A stretch of DNA of 6,861 nucleotides. Origin: Methanoregula sp. UBA276. Lineage in GTDB: Archaea; Halobacteriota; Methanomicrobia; Methanomicrobiales; Methanospirillaceae. Under the pieces are notes generated by a model. It had not been told where the DNA came from. It worked only from the letters and a program-made list of their open reading frames with translations, and made no database searches. The DNA lies in NCBI GenBank assembly GCA_002508495.1, contig DANA01000090.1, positions 1 through 6,861 on the forward strand, written 5' to 3'. This document shows, piece by piece, positions 1 through 5,937 of this stretch. Numbering within the stretch: the stretch's first letter is position 1; every line of letters starts with the position of its first letter. A program made the translations under genes and the position numbers.

Positions 1-703
1 ACGAGAGGCCCCCTATATATGCGGTCTTCTGCTCCCCTTCAGGGATGTCGCGGGTCCGCCTGTCAAGGTCGGCAAGGGTCGCCTCGATATACGCGATGAG
101 ATCCCCTGCCCGCTCTTCCTTCCCAAGAACCCTGCCGATGAGCCGGTAGGATGAATAGAGTTCTGCCCTCCCTTCCGGGGTGGTGTAGGTGCCCGACGGC
201 AGTGCTATGACCGGGATGCCGGTCCTCTCCTGCAAAGCATCTGCAGGGGTGAGGATCTCACCTGTCTGGTTGGTGGCCGATCCCATCATGAAGATCAACT
301 GGGAGTTTAAGGTAACGAACGTCTCAAGGCTCTCGGTTCCGGTGGATGCCCCGGTCACCGGAAGCGACGAGAAGCCGGGATTTGCCAGCGTGTAGGACCG
401 GGTGTCCCGCGTGGTTGTTGCCGTATCCGGGTGGTCACCCCGGTCAACACCGGCGAGGGTGTCGGCAGCATCAAGGTAGACAAGGTACCGTACGCAGGGC
501 CCGCCCGATGAACAGACGACCCGGTCAACCGGTGAAGGAATGGTAACGCTGCGCCCGTATCCATCGGTGACAGATACCGTGGAGTGCAGGCCGGAGGAAG
601 AACCGGCCTGTGCGGCACCCTGGGTGCACCCCGCTGTTGCCAGAAGGAGGACAAGGAAAAGAATGGCTGGCAATGAGAGATCCTGGAAGGTGATCTTACG
701 CAT
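1..703 (-). CDS. Substrate-binding lipoprotein of an iron-complex/cobalamin-type ABC importer, C-terminus beyond left edge (partial)
   Basis: The frame is open from an ATG at 703-701 through 234 codons to the window edge without a stop. Residues 1-26 form a lipoprotein signal: a short charged start, a hydrophobic stretch (about 12-22) and a lipobox ATAGC with the lipidated Cys at 26, so the protein should be anchored outside the membrane. A Ser/Thr/Gly-rich linker follows. The binding domain begins near residue 49 and contains VCSSGGPCVRYL (63-74), ANPGF (107-111) and the start of an IGGLS motif (230-234). These are shared with the complete paralogue at 908-2074, and about half the residues match by eye in the best stretches. 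In the family (periplasmic binding protein fold, PF01497-like) such proteins capture a metal chelate and pass it to a FecCD permease. No Shine-Dalgarno site precedes the ATG and a TATA-like tract lies about 30 nt upstream, so the mRNA is probably leaderless. No permease of its own is visible, so it probably shares the one at 3038-4162. The substrate is unknown. Confidence 0.93.
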   Translation of the reverse strand, partial: MRKITFQDLSLPAILFLVLLLATAGCTQGAAQAGSSSGLHSTVSVTDGYGRSVTIPSPVDRVVCSSGGPCVRYLVYLDAADTLAGVDRGDHPDTATTTRDTRSYTLANPGFSSLPVTGASTGTESLETFVTLNSQLIFMMGSATNQTGEILTPADALQERTGIPVIALPSGTYTTPEGRAELYSSYRLIGRVLGKEERAGDLIAYIEATLADLDRRTRDIPEGEQKTAYIGGLS

Positions 704-730
704 AGGTAATATATTCAGAATAACTCTTAA

Positions 731-764
731 AAAATTATGATCATTTGTATTTTTTGTGTGACGA
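731..764 (-). promoter_or_regulatory. Shared 34-nt promoter/operator element, degenerate copy upstream of the left lipoprotein gene
   Basis: Read on the minus strand, this has TCACA at positions 4-8 of the element and GATCATAATTTT at the downstream end. The two TCAYA boxes start 21 bp apart, exactly as in the copies at 2100-2133 and 5003-5036. The downstream edge lies 28 nt before the ATG at 703. That suits a TATA box for a transcript starting at or next to the start codon. The match to the other copies is weaker here, especially in the upstream box. That it is the promoter is an inference from position and composition; that it is a regulated operator is inferred only from its repetition. Confidence 0.5.
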
Positions 765-874
765 ATTTTGTTTAATTTACACATTTGCCAGCGGGTTTGA
801 TATCCCAATGCGTCCCGTACGGGAACAACCGGAGTTCCGTGCTCGTTATTGCTCTGTACGATGCCCTTTGTTTC

Positions 875-890
875 TTTTCGCGCGGAAAAA
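875..890 (-). terminator. Possible weak terminator after the complete lipoprotein gene
   Basis: About 18 nt beyond the stop codon at 908, the minus strand carries a run of five T (890-886) after a GC-rich stretch. The run overlaps a small inverted repeat (TTTTC at 875-879 against GAAAA at 885-889). Archaeal polymerase can stop at short T tracts, so this is a plausible but weak signal. It could equally be chance in an AT/GC-mixed spacer. Confidence 0.3.
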
Positions 891-907
891 TCCCCGGCGG
901 CCTGCTC

Positions 908-2074
908 TCACCGGAGCGGCACCGCATTGAAGGCGAGGTTGTCGCAATTGGCATTGAGCATATCAAAGACCGGTACCCCGACAAACATCGTGTAGATCTC
1001 GTCGGCTTTCACTTTCGGGTCGATGTCGGCGAACCGGTCCGGATACATGATCTTGCCGACATAGTAGGCATCGACCAGCTGCGTCTCGAGATTGGTTGAC
1101 CGCCCGGTGTAGGGAAGCGTTGCGTAGACGTCACCGTTCCGGATCGCTTTCATGCCGGCATAAACCGGACTTTTTATCTCCTCGAAACCGCCGATCTCCG
1201 CGGTCACGCCCAGTGTCCCGGCATCGATGAAGATGACATCCGGGTCCGCGTACAGGAGCCCCTCCTTGGAGAAGTCCGCGTTCTGGACGCCGGAACCCGC
1301 AGCCGCATTCTTCACATGGTTCCAGATGAAGGGCATGTACTCTGACTGCGTTGACAGGAACCCATGAGCCCCGCCATGCGACAGCCCGCCAATGAAAGCT
1401 GACCTCTGCTTCTCCTCCGGAATATCGTTTGTCCGGCGCACGAGGTCGGCGATGGTCGCATCGGTATACGCGATCAACTCCTCAGCCCGGTCTTCCTTGT
1501 ACATGACCTGTGCAAGAAGCCTCCACGATGCATACAGGGTTGCCCTGCTCTCGTCGTCCTGGAAGGAGCCAGACCCCAGCGAGAAGACCGGAAAGCCGGT
1601 CTTTACCTGCATGGTGTCCTGCGATGAGAGCCCGTCAGCAGTCAGGTTCGCGGTCGTTCCCATGGTGAAGATGACCTGCGGTGCAAGTGTCATGACCTGC
1701 TCAAGGTTGATGGATACGCCCCGCGATGAGCCGGTGATCGGGAGATCGGCAAACCCGGGATTTGCCCACACGTATGCCCTGCTGTCCCCGGTTGACAGGT
1801 TCAGCCGTTCCCCGTCCTCAACCGCAACAAGCGTATCTGCCGCTTTCATGTATGTGAGGTACCTGACACAGGTACCGCCGGACGCGCAGACCGCGCGGGT
1901 GACCTGCTCCGGGACCACAACCGTGCGTCCCGAACTGTCCGTGATCGTCCGGTCCGTTGGTGAACCGGTGCCGGTGTCCGGCCGGGCACTGCCGGTGCAA
2001 CCGGCTGTTGCAATGAGCATGATAACCATAAATATCGCTGCAATGCTGATGATGGCAGACTGGATATTCTTCAT
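908..2074 (-). CDS. Substrate-binding lipoprotein of an iron-complex/cobalamin-type ABC importer (complete)
   Basis: The protein has 388 residues. The signal segment has a hydrophobic core at about 8-21 and a lipobox ATAGC with the lipid-carrying Cys at 26. A Gly/Thr/Pro-rich linker (27-42) precedes a two-lobed periplasmic-binding-protein domain (about 44-345). Visible motifs are VCASGGTCVRYL (62-73), ANPGF (104-108), IGGLSHGGAHG (228-238), LYADPDVIFID (274-284) and YPDRFADIDP (344-353). The tail DEIYTMFVGVPVFD (358-371) is typical of archaeal iron-complex binding proteins. It should catch a metal chelate outside the cell and dock on the FecCD permease at 3038-4162. The gene lies 130 nt downstream of the ATPase gene but has its own copy of the shared promoter element. 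No Shine-Dalgarno site precedes the ATG, which fits a leaderless mRNA. Assignment to the superfamily is firm; whether the ligand is ferric siderophore, corrinoid or another metal complex is unknown. Confidence 0.95.
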   Translation of the reverse strand: MKNIQSAIISIAAIFMVIMLIATAGCTGSARPDTGTGSPTDRTITDSSGRTVVVPEQVTRAVCASGGTCVRYLTYMKAADTLVAVEDGERLNLSTGDSRAYVWANPGFADLPITGSSRGVSINLEQVMTLAPQVIFTMGTTANLTADGLSSQDTMQVKTGFPVFSLGSGSFQDDESRATLYASWRLLAQVMYKEDRAEELIAYTDATIADLVRRTNDIPEEKQRSAFIGGLSHGGAHGFLSTQSEYMPFIWNHVKNAAAGSGVQNADFSKEGLLYADPDVIFIDAGTLGVTAEIGGFEEIKSPVYAGMKAIRNGDVYATLPYTGRSTNLETQLVDAYYVGKIMYPDRFADIDPKVKADEIYTMFVGVPVFDMLNANCDNLAFNAVPLR

Positions 2075-2099
2075 AGCAGGATTATGGAGAGTATCTTTG

Positions 2100-2133
2100 A
2101 AAAATATGATCTTTTTATCTCATCATATGATTT
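2100..2133 (-). promoter_or_regulatory. Shared 34-nt promoter/operator element upstream of the complete lipoprotein gene
   Basis: On the minus strand the element starts AAATCATA and ends AAAAAGATCATATTTTT. It is identical to the copy at 5003-5036 at 28 of 34 positions, with no gaps. TCATA occurs twice, 21 bp apart (two helical turns). The upstream box is extended into the palindrome ATCATATGAT (2122-2131). The downstream edge is 26 nt before the ATG at 2074, where an archaeal TATA box would sit for a leaderless transcript. It is probably a core promoter plus the binding site of a regulator; the regulator is not in this window. Confidence 0.6.
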
Positions 2134-2162
2134 CGTATTATCAAATCGACAAAATGTAATGG

Positions 2163-2190
2163 GCAATCCCCCCGGGTATGAGGGGATTGC
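2163..2190 (-). terminator. Perfect 9-bp hairpin after the ATPase gene
   Basis: GCAATCCCC at 2163-2171 is an exact inverted repeat of GGGGATTGC at 2182-2190, with a 10-nt loop. It starts 14 nt beyond the ATPase stop codon (2205-2207). On the minus strand it is followed by ATTACATTTT, a modest T-rich tail. It probably ends or trims the slipin-permease-ATPase transcript before the separately promoted lipoprotein gene. Its role is inferred, since archaeal termination depends mainly on T tracts; the repeat itself is plainly visible. Confidence 0.55.
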
Positions 2191-2204
2191 TTAGGAACCT
2201 CATC

Positions 2205-3041
2205 TCATCGTGCGGCCGGGACCGGACGTTTCTGCCCGTTCCCGTTGGCTCCCCGGGCCGGTTTCACCGGTATCCGCGCAAGGGGGATGATGTAGGGAAT
2301 GTCGTCCAGCATCCGGACATTCGCCTCGATCCCGTAGATGGCCGAGAGGTTGTCCCCATTTAACACGATATCGGGTTTTCCCGCTGCAACGATCTTCCCC
2401 TTCTTCATCATCACGATTGAATCGGAGTATCGTGCCGCCATATTGAGGTCGTGGATCGCGATGATCGCAGTCAGGCCCTGCTTGTGCATCAGCGATTTGA
2501 TGATCTCCATGACATCGATCTGGTGCCAGATGTCAAGGTTGCTGGTCGGTTCGTCCAGCAGGATGACGCCCGTGTCCTGTGCAAGGGCACGGGCAATGAG
2601 CACTTTCTGCTGCTGGCCCCCGGATATTTCGTTGAACGGCGTGAGCGCGAGGTCTTCGATCCCAAGCAGCTGGAGTACCTCCCAGACTTTCTCCTCGTCA
2701 TACGAGTCCCCCCTCCACCCGAGGTGGGGGCGCCGGCCCATCAGGACAACATCGAAGACGGAGTTCGGGAAGACCCGGAGCGAGTTCTGGGGAACATACG
2801 CAAGGGTCCGGGCAAGTTCCATCCGGCCCATCGTTGTCACATCCTGGCGGTCGACAAGGATGCTGCCCGAGGAGGGTGTCAGGATCCGGTCGATGCACTT
2901 GATGAGGGTGGATTTTCCCGAGCCGTTCGGCCCGACAATACTGACAATCTGGCCGTCACCAACATCGAGGGTCATGTTATGGAGGATCTTTGTGCTGGTG
3001 TAGCCGAAACTTAAGTCTTTCAATGACAGTTTGATGATCAT
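2205..3041 (-). CDS. FecE/BtuD-type ATP-binding subunit of the metal-chelate ABC importer
   Basis: This 278-residue cytoplasmic ATPase powers the importer. All nucleotide-binding motifs are intact and correctly spaced: Walker A GPNGSGKST (37-45), Q-loop Gln85 in AYVPQNS, signature ISGGQQQK (139-146), Walker B VILLDE (159-164), D-loop SNLD (167-170) and switch His197 in AIHDLN. The sequence between the Q-loop and signature resembles iron-siderophore and vitamin B12 transporter ATPases. Residues from about 245 form a short extension ending in a basic, Gly/Pro-rich tail. The ATG at 3041-3039 overlaps the permease stop as ATGA, which indicates translational coupling and 1:1 production with the permease. 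It should bind two permease copies as a dimer. The family assignment is very secure; the substrate is not. Confidence 0.97.
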   Translation of the reverse strand: MIIKLSLKDLSFGYTSTKILHNMTLDVGDGQIVSIVGPNGSGKSTLIKCIDRILTPSSGSILVDRQDVTTMGRMELARTLAYVPQNSLRVFPNSVFDVVLMGRRPHLGWRGDSYDEEKVWEVLQLLGIEDLALTPFNEISGGQQQKVLIARALAQDTGVILLDEPTSNLDIWHQIDVMEIIKSLMHKQGLTAIIAIHDLNMAARYSDSIVMMKKGKIVAAGKPDIVLNGDNLSAIYGIEANVRMLDDIPYIIPLARIPVKPARGANGNGQKRPVPAAR

Positions 3042-4162
3042 GACCAGTACTCCTGCCGTCTACCCCTGAGGATCAGGTAAAGGAAGAACGGCACGCCAAT
3101 CAGCGCCATTACCGTCCCGATCGGGATCACGGTCGGGGCAAGGAGGTTGACGGATATCACATCGGCAAGCAGGAGGAGCATTGCCCCCACTCCCCCGGCG
3201 GCAGGGATCAGGTACCGGTGATCGGAACCGACAAGCATCCGCACGATGTGGGGTGCGACAAGGCCGACAAACCCAATGACGCTGACAAATGCGACAAGGA
3301 CCGCGACAAGGAGGCTTGATACTACCATGATGAACATGCGGACATGGTTGGCATCAACGCCCATGCTCTTGGCACTCTCGTCTCCAACGGTCATCAGGTT
3401 GAGGTCCCATGCCTTGCTGTACAGCAGCGGCACGCAGATAAGTGAGACAGCGGCAAGAAGGATAAGGCTGTGCCAGTTGAGACCGGAGATGCTTCCCATC
3501 CCCCAGACGGACATCAGGGTGCGCTGCTCTTCGTTTGCAATATAGTTGAAGAGCTGGTTTGTTGCCTGGAACAGGTAATTGAGGGCTATCCCGGCCAGGA
3601 TCATGGTCTCGGACGTTGCCCCTTTGAGCCCCGAGAGCCCGATGATGATCCCTGAACAGATGAGGGCGAACACGAACGCGTTCCCGATCAGGACGTACGG
3701 GCCGCCTAATATCGTGATGCCGAAAACTGCTGCAACCGAGACGCCGAACTGGGCGCCTGCGGATATCCCGAGAGTGAATGGGCTCGCGAGCGGGTTTTTT
3801 AAGACCGCCTGCATAACGCAGCCGCAGGCTGCAAGGCCGAACCCCACGATGATGGCACCCATGATCCGCGGGAGACGGATCTGCAGCACCACGTTCTCCA
3901 TGGATTTTGTGACGGATATGACATCCGGTATTATCGTGTTGAGCAGGATGCCGTAGACCTCGACGACCGTAATCGGCATGGGCCCGATGGTTACGATCAC
4001 GCCTACTGCCAGGACCAGGACAACGGCAAGGGCAATAAGGAAGAGCGCCTTCTTCCACATCGCGTGGGAGTGCTCTACTTCAATAGCACTCTTCTTTCCC
4101 GTACGGGTCCGCTTGGTCGCAAGGACCGTCCGCGGTGCCGGCGTCCTCCGTGTCGAACTCAT
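3038..4162 (-). CDS. FecCD/BtuC-type permease of the metal-chelate ABC importer
   Basis: This 374-residue multi-spanning membrane protein forms, as a dimer, the channel of a type II importer. Family hallmarks are visible: RLPRIMGAIIVGFGLAACG (96-114) with VLKNPLASPFTLGISAGA (120-137), then IGFVGLVAPHIVRMLVGSDHR (296-316), the region that contacts the ATPase. IPIGTVMALIGVPFFLYLIL (346-365) closes the last helix. Repeated hydrophobic segments are consistent with about ten transmembrane helices. The N-terminus has a hydrophilic, Arg/Lys-rich extension of about 36 residues before the first helix. An internal Met at residue 35 (codon 4060-4058) would give a more usual length. The upstream ATG is preferred because it overlaps the slipin stop as ATGA, but neither start has a clear Shine-Dalgarno site. 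It is the middle gene of the slipin-permease-ATPase operon. Confidence 0.97.
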   Translation of the reverse strand: MSSTRRTPAPRTVLATKRTRTGKKSAIEVEHSHAMWKKALFLIALAVVLVLAVGVIVTIGPMPITVVEVYGILLNTIIPDVISVTKSMENVVLQIRLPRIMGAIIVGFGLAACGCVMQAVLKNPLASPFTLGISAGAQFGVSVAAVFGITILGGPYVLIGNAFVFALICSGIIIGLSGLKGATSETMILAGIALNYLFQATNQLFNYIANEEQRTLMSVWGMGSISGLNWHSLILLAAVSLICVPLLYSKAWDLNLMTVGDESAKSMGVDANHVRMFIMVVSSLLVAVLVAFVSVIGFVGLVAPHIVRMLVGSDHRYLIPAAGGVGAMLLLLADVISVNLLAPTVIPIGTVMALIGVPFFLYLILRGRRQEYWS

Positions 4163-4926
4163 CGGTCGAGAGCCTTGACGCAGCCGACCGTAGTCCCGAG
4201 ACTGTCGGCATTATTGGTGACAACGATGAGGTTGCGCTCCTTGGCAATCTCGGTCAGTGTCTGGAATTCACGGAGTTTTATGGCAACCGGTGTCTTTTCG
4301 TACAGGCTGGCCGCTTCGCACATGCGTTCCGATGCCTGGTACTCACCCTCGGCAAGAATGATACGCGACCGCTTTTCCCGCTCAGCTTCGGCCTGGCGTG
4401 CGATTGCCCGCTGCATATTTTCCGGAAGCGAGATGTCGCGGATCGTGACGATATCTGCCTTGACGCCCCAGGGTTCGGTGACAACTTTGATCTCTTCCTG
4501 AATTTTGTGGTTGAGGGTCTCCCGGTCAGAAAGGATTGTATCGAGTTCGTTCTGGCCAAGGACGTCCCGGAGTGTTGTCTGGGCAATGAGTGCTGTTGCA
4601 CCTTCATAGTCCTCGACTTCGACAATGGCGCGGCAGGAGTCGGTGACATGGTAGTAGATGATGGCATCGACATCGACGCTGACATTGTCGCGCGTGACAA
4701 TGGTCTGCTTGGGGACATCGAGCTGACGGACACGGAGATCGACCCTGACGATCTTATCGACAAACGGAATGATAACAAAGAGGCCCGGCCCTTTTACGCC
4801 CAGCAGTTTCCCGAACCGGAAGACCACGGCACGCTCGTACTGGCGCGTGATCTTGATGGTGAGGACTGCCAGAACGACAAGAACAATGAGCGCTGCGAAA
4901 ACCAGGATTATTTCTATGATTGACAT
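4159..4926 (-). CDS. Slipin/stomatin-like SPFH (band 7) membrane protein, first gene of the importer operon
   Basis: The protein has 255 residues. One N-terminal transmembrane helix (about 4-24) is followed by an SPFH/band 7 domain. Diagnostic stretches are QYERAVVFRFGKLLGVKGPG (29-48), IPFVDKIVRVDLRVRQLDVP (53-72), TRDNVSVDVDAIIYYHV (78-94) and TTLRDVLGQNELDTIL (117-132). A charged helical segment (about 170-210, QRAIARQAEAEREKR) resembles the oligomerising coiled coil of slipins. Length is normal for the family. Slipins form large membrane-bound assemblies thought to organise or protect membrane proteins, and in archaea they usually pair with an NfeD-type membrane protease. No nfeD is visible here. 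Instead the gene leads the importer operon and overlaps the permease start by 4 nt. The start is supported by GGTGA six nt upstream of the ATG. A functional link to the importer is inferred from this coupling. Confidence 0.95.
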   Translation of the reverse strand: MSIIEIILVFAALIVLVVLAVLTIKITRQYERAVVFRFGKLLGVKGPGLFVIIPFVDKIVRVDLRVRQLDVPKQTIVTRDNVSVDVDAIIYYHVTDSCRAIVEVEDYEGATALIAQTTLRDVLGQNELDTILSDRETLNHKIQEEIKVVTEPWGVKADIVTIRDISLPENMQRAIARQAEAEREKRSRIILAEGEYQASERMCEAASLYEKTPVAIKLREFQTLTEIAKERNLIVVTNNADSLGTTVGCVKALDR

Positions 4927-4932
4927 CAGAAT

Positions 4933-4937
4933 TCACC
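4933..4937 (-). promoter_or_regulatory. Archaeal Shine-Dalgarno site of the slipin gene
   Basis: GGTGA on the minus strand lies 6 nt before the ATG at 4926. It is complementary to the archaeal 16S rRNA 3' end and fixes the slipin start. Neither lipoprotein gene has such a site. The slipin copy of the shared promoter element is also set further back, leaving room for a leader of about 50 nt. Confidence 0.75.
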
Positions 4938-5002
4938 AAACGTATTTTTTTTTATAACGGATTCGAATTTCCCGCGTACAATAAACGTTTGCACCAGTTA
5001 TT

Positions 5003-5036
5003 AAAAATATGATCTTTTTTAATTTTCTTATGATTT
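5003..5036 (-). promoter_or_regulatory. Shared 34-nt promoter/operator element upstream of the slipin-permease-ATPase operon
   Basis: On the minus strand the element starts AAATCATA and ends AAAAAGATCATATTTTT. It matches the copy before the complete lipoprotein gene at 28 of 34 positions, with the TCATA boxes again 21 bp apart. Its downstream edge is 77 nt before the slipin ATG. If its AT-rich end is the TATA box, the transcript would start near 4975 and carry the GGTGA site in its leader. The element also abuts the plus-strand kinase remnant beginning at 5041, but nothing shows that it serves that gene. Confidence 0.6.
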
Positions 5037-5040
5037 TGTT

Positions 5041-5637
5041 GTGGTGAAAACAGATGCCCGTGACACTATGAGATGTATTCGGCAAACCTTCCTCCACGAT
5101 GACAACCACCCGGGCAACCTGATCCTCTGCAACGGGGAATTGTCCGGCATCATCGACTTCAACCGGTTTGACTGGGGCGATTCGGTGCACGACTTTGTCA
5201 AGCTCGCATACTTCACCCGGGTGCAGAGCATCCCGTTTTGTGCCGGCCAGGTTCATGGGTATTTTTCGGGAGAGCCGCCCGGTGAGTTCTGGAAACGGTA
5301 TGCCCTCTATTGCGCTGCGGCCATTTTTTCCGATACGCGGTGGTCGCACCAGTATGAGGAGATGAGCGGATCAGCCGGCCAGGTTGAGCGTTCGGAGCGG
5401 AGGGTACGGATGGTTGTGTCCGATCATGAGGGGTTCACGCAGGATGTCCCTGCATGGTACCGGAAATATTTGCGGCCGGACCGGGCGGGTGCCCGAGAGC
5501 GGGACGGGATTGTTCAGGATATTCTTCAGGTGTCCCTCCGTCGGAGCGTCCTCCCCCGCGAGGGTCACGGAGTCCGGATACTCTCCCTTTCAAATCAGGT
5601 CCCGTTTTCCAATCGGAGTGTTTTCCACACGATTTGA
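5041..5637 (+). pseudogene. C-terminal half of an aminoglycoside-phosphotransferase/choline-kinase-like protein, probable gene remnant
   Basis: The frame opens at GTG 5041 and encodes 198 residues. Residues 17-60 match the catalytic core of APH-like kinases: the Brenner-type motif HDDNHPGN (19-26), with catalytic Asp21 and Asn26, then IIDFNRFDWGD (37-47) with the metal-binding Asp39. GYFSGEPPGEFWKRYALY (73-90) and VPAWYRKYL (136-144) fit the C-terminal lobe of archaeal and bacterial members. The whole N-terminal ATP-binding lobe is missing. Only 114 nt separate this frame from the divergent slipin start, so the lobe cannot be encoded in another frame nearby. Family resemblance ends near residue 144 (about 5472), and the following 54 residues look unstructured and Arg-rich, as if the original stop was lost. 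The catalytic motif also has Asp20 where Gly is usual. A remnant is most likely; a short expressed protein without kinase activity cannot be excluded. Confidence 0.7.
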
Positions 5638-5937
5638 GAAAACCTCCTGTTTTTCGTTATACCGAAAACGAGCTGAATTCACCGGATCCGGCCGACAAAT
5701 TGAAAATTATCTCCCCGATACGGCCCCTGTTCCCTTTTTTTTACGACTGAAGCCCAAATGGCGTAATTGGGACCGAATTGGGTGGCAAAAGACCCCCTGG
5801 TACGGACTATGGCAGGGCAGAACAACCCGGTGACCGCTAATCCGGATCCCCCCATCGGGCTGCACGATCTGGCCACAATGGTATCCGAAACCCGCATCAC
5901 CACCGGTTTTCTCCGCATCATCCCCGACGTCCGGCAC
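5638..5937. other. 300-nt region with no recognisable gene
   Basis: It separates the kinase remnant from the convergent DUF4143 gene. Overlapping frames of 76-149 codons cross it in several registers on both strands, but none has a convincing start, motif or composition. Visible structure is a small hairpin (TTTTCG 5651-5656 with CGAAAA 5663-5668), a 10-bp palindrome CCGGATCCGG (5682-5691), a T8 tract (5735-5742) and two copies of AATTGGG 11 bp apart (5765 and 5776). It may be decayed coding DNA continuing from the kinase remnant. Confidence 0.5.
5735..5742 (+). terminator. T8 tract, possible archaeal terminator
   Basis: Eight consecutive T on the plus strand, after a C-rich stretch, lie about 100 nt beyond the stop of the kinase remnant. 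Oligo-T tracts are the main intrinsic termination signal in archaea. It would stop plus-strand transcription before it ran antisense into the DUF4143 gene. No strong hairpin accompanies it. Confidence 0.35.

Larger units (their letters stand above)
704..907. other. AT-rich intergenic spacer between the two lipoprotein genes
   Basis: This 204-nt gap separates the stop of the complete lipoprotein gene from the start of the left one. The half nearest the left gene (704-790) is strongly AT-rich and carries its promoter and shared element. The other half holds the 3' flank of the complete gene, including a 12-bp palindrome TCCCGTACGGGA at 813-824. Short reading frames cross it on both strands, but none has recognisable protein features. 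Confidence 0.6.

Noticed and set aside
813..824. 12-bp palindrome TCCCGTACGGGA between the lipoprotein genes
   Set aside because: A near-identical CCCGTACGGG occurs inside the permease coding region (4098-4107), and it has no consistent position relative to promoters. Treated as chance.
1392..2159. Plus-strand frame of 255 codons opposite the complete lipoprotein gene
   Set aside because: Antisense to a gene with clear lipobox and binding-protein motifs; its own product is Ser/Arg/Val-rich with no recognisable domain.
2338..3014. Two long plus-strand frames opposite the ATPase gene
   Set aside because: Both mirror the codons of an ATPase with every nucleotide-binding motif intact, and neither resembles a known protein.
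3354..4058. Minus-strand frame of 234 codons inside the permease gene, in another register
   Set aside because: Arg/His/Pro-rich shifted translation of the permease, lacking membrane segments.
4135..4923. Plus-strand frame of 262 codons opposite the slipin gene
   Set aside because: It is an antisense shadow: strongly acidic, without domain features, and lying exactly over a well-supported SPFH protein.
5003..5036. Promoter element as a plus-strand promoter for the kinase remnant
   Set aside because: All three copies have the same orientation toward minus-strand genes; adjacency to 5041 is explained by the slipin promoter.
5384..5833. Plus-strand frame of 149 codons overlapping the kinase remnant and the intergenic region
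   Set aside because: Arg/Ser/Gly-rich with no motif; where the two overlap, the kinase frame has clear family matches. Considered as a frameshifted continuation, but no kinase-like sequence is seen in it.
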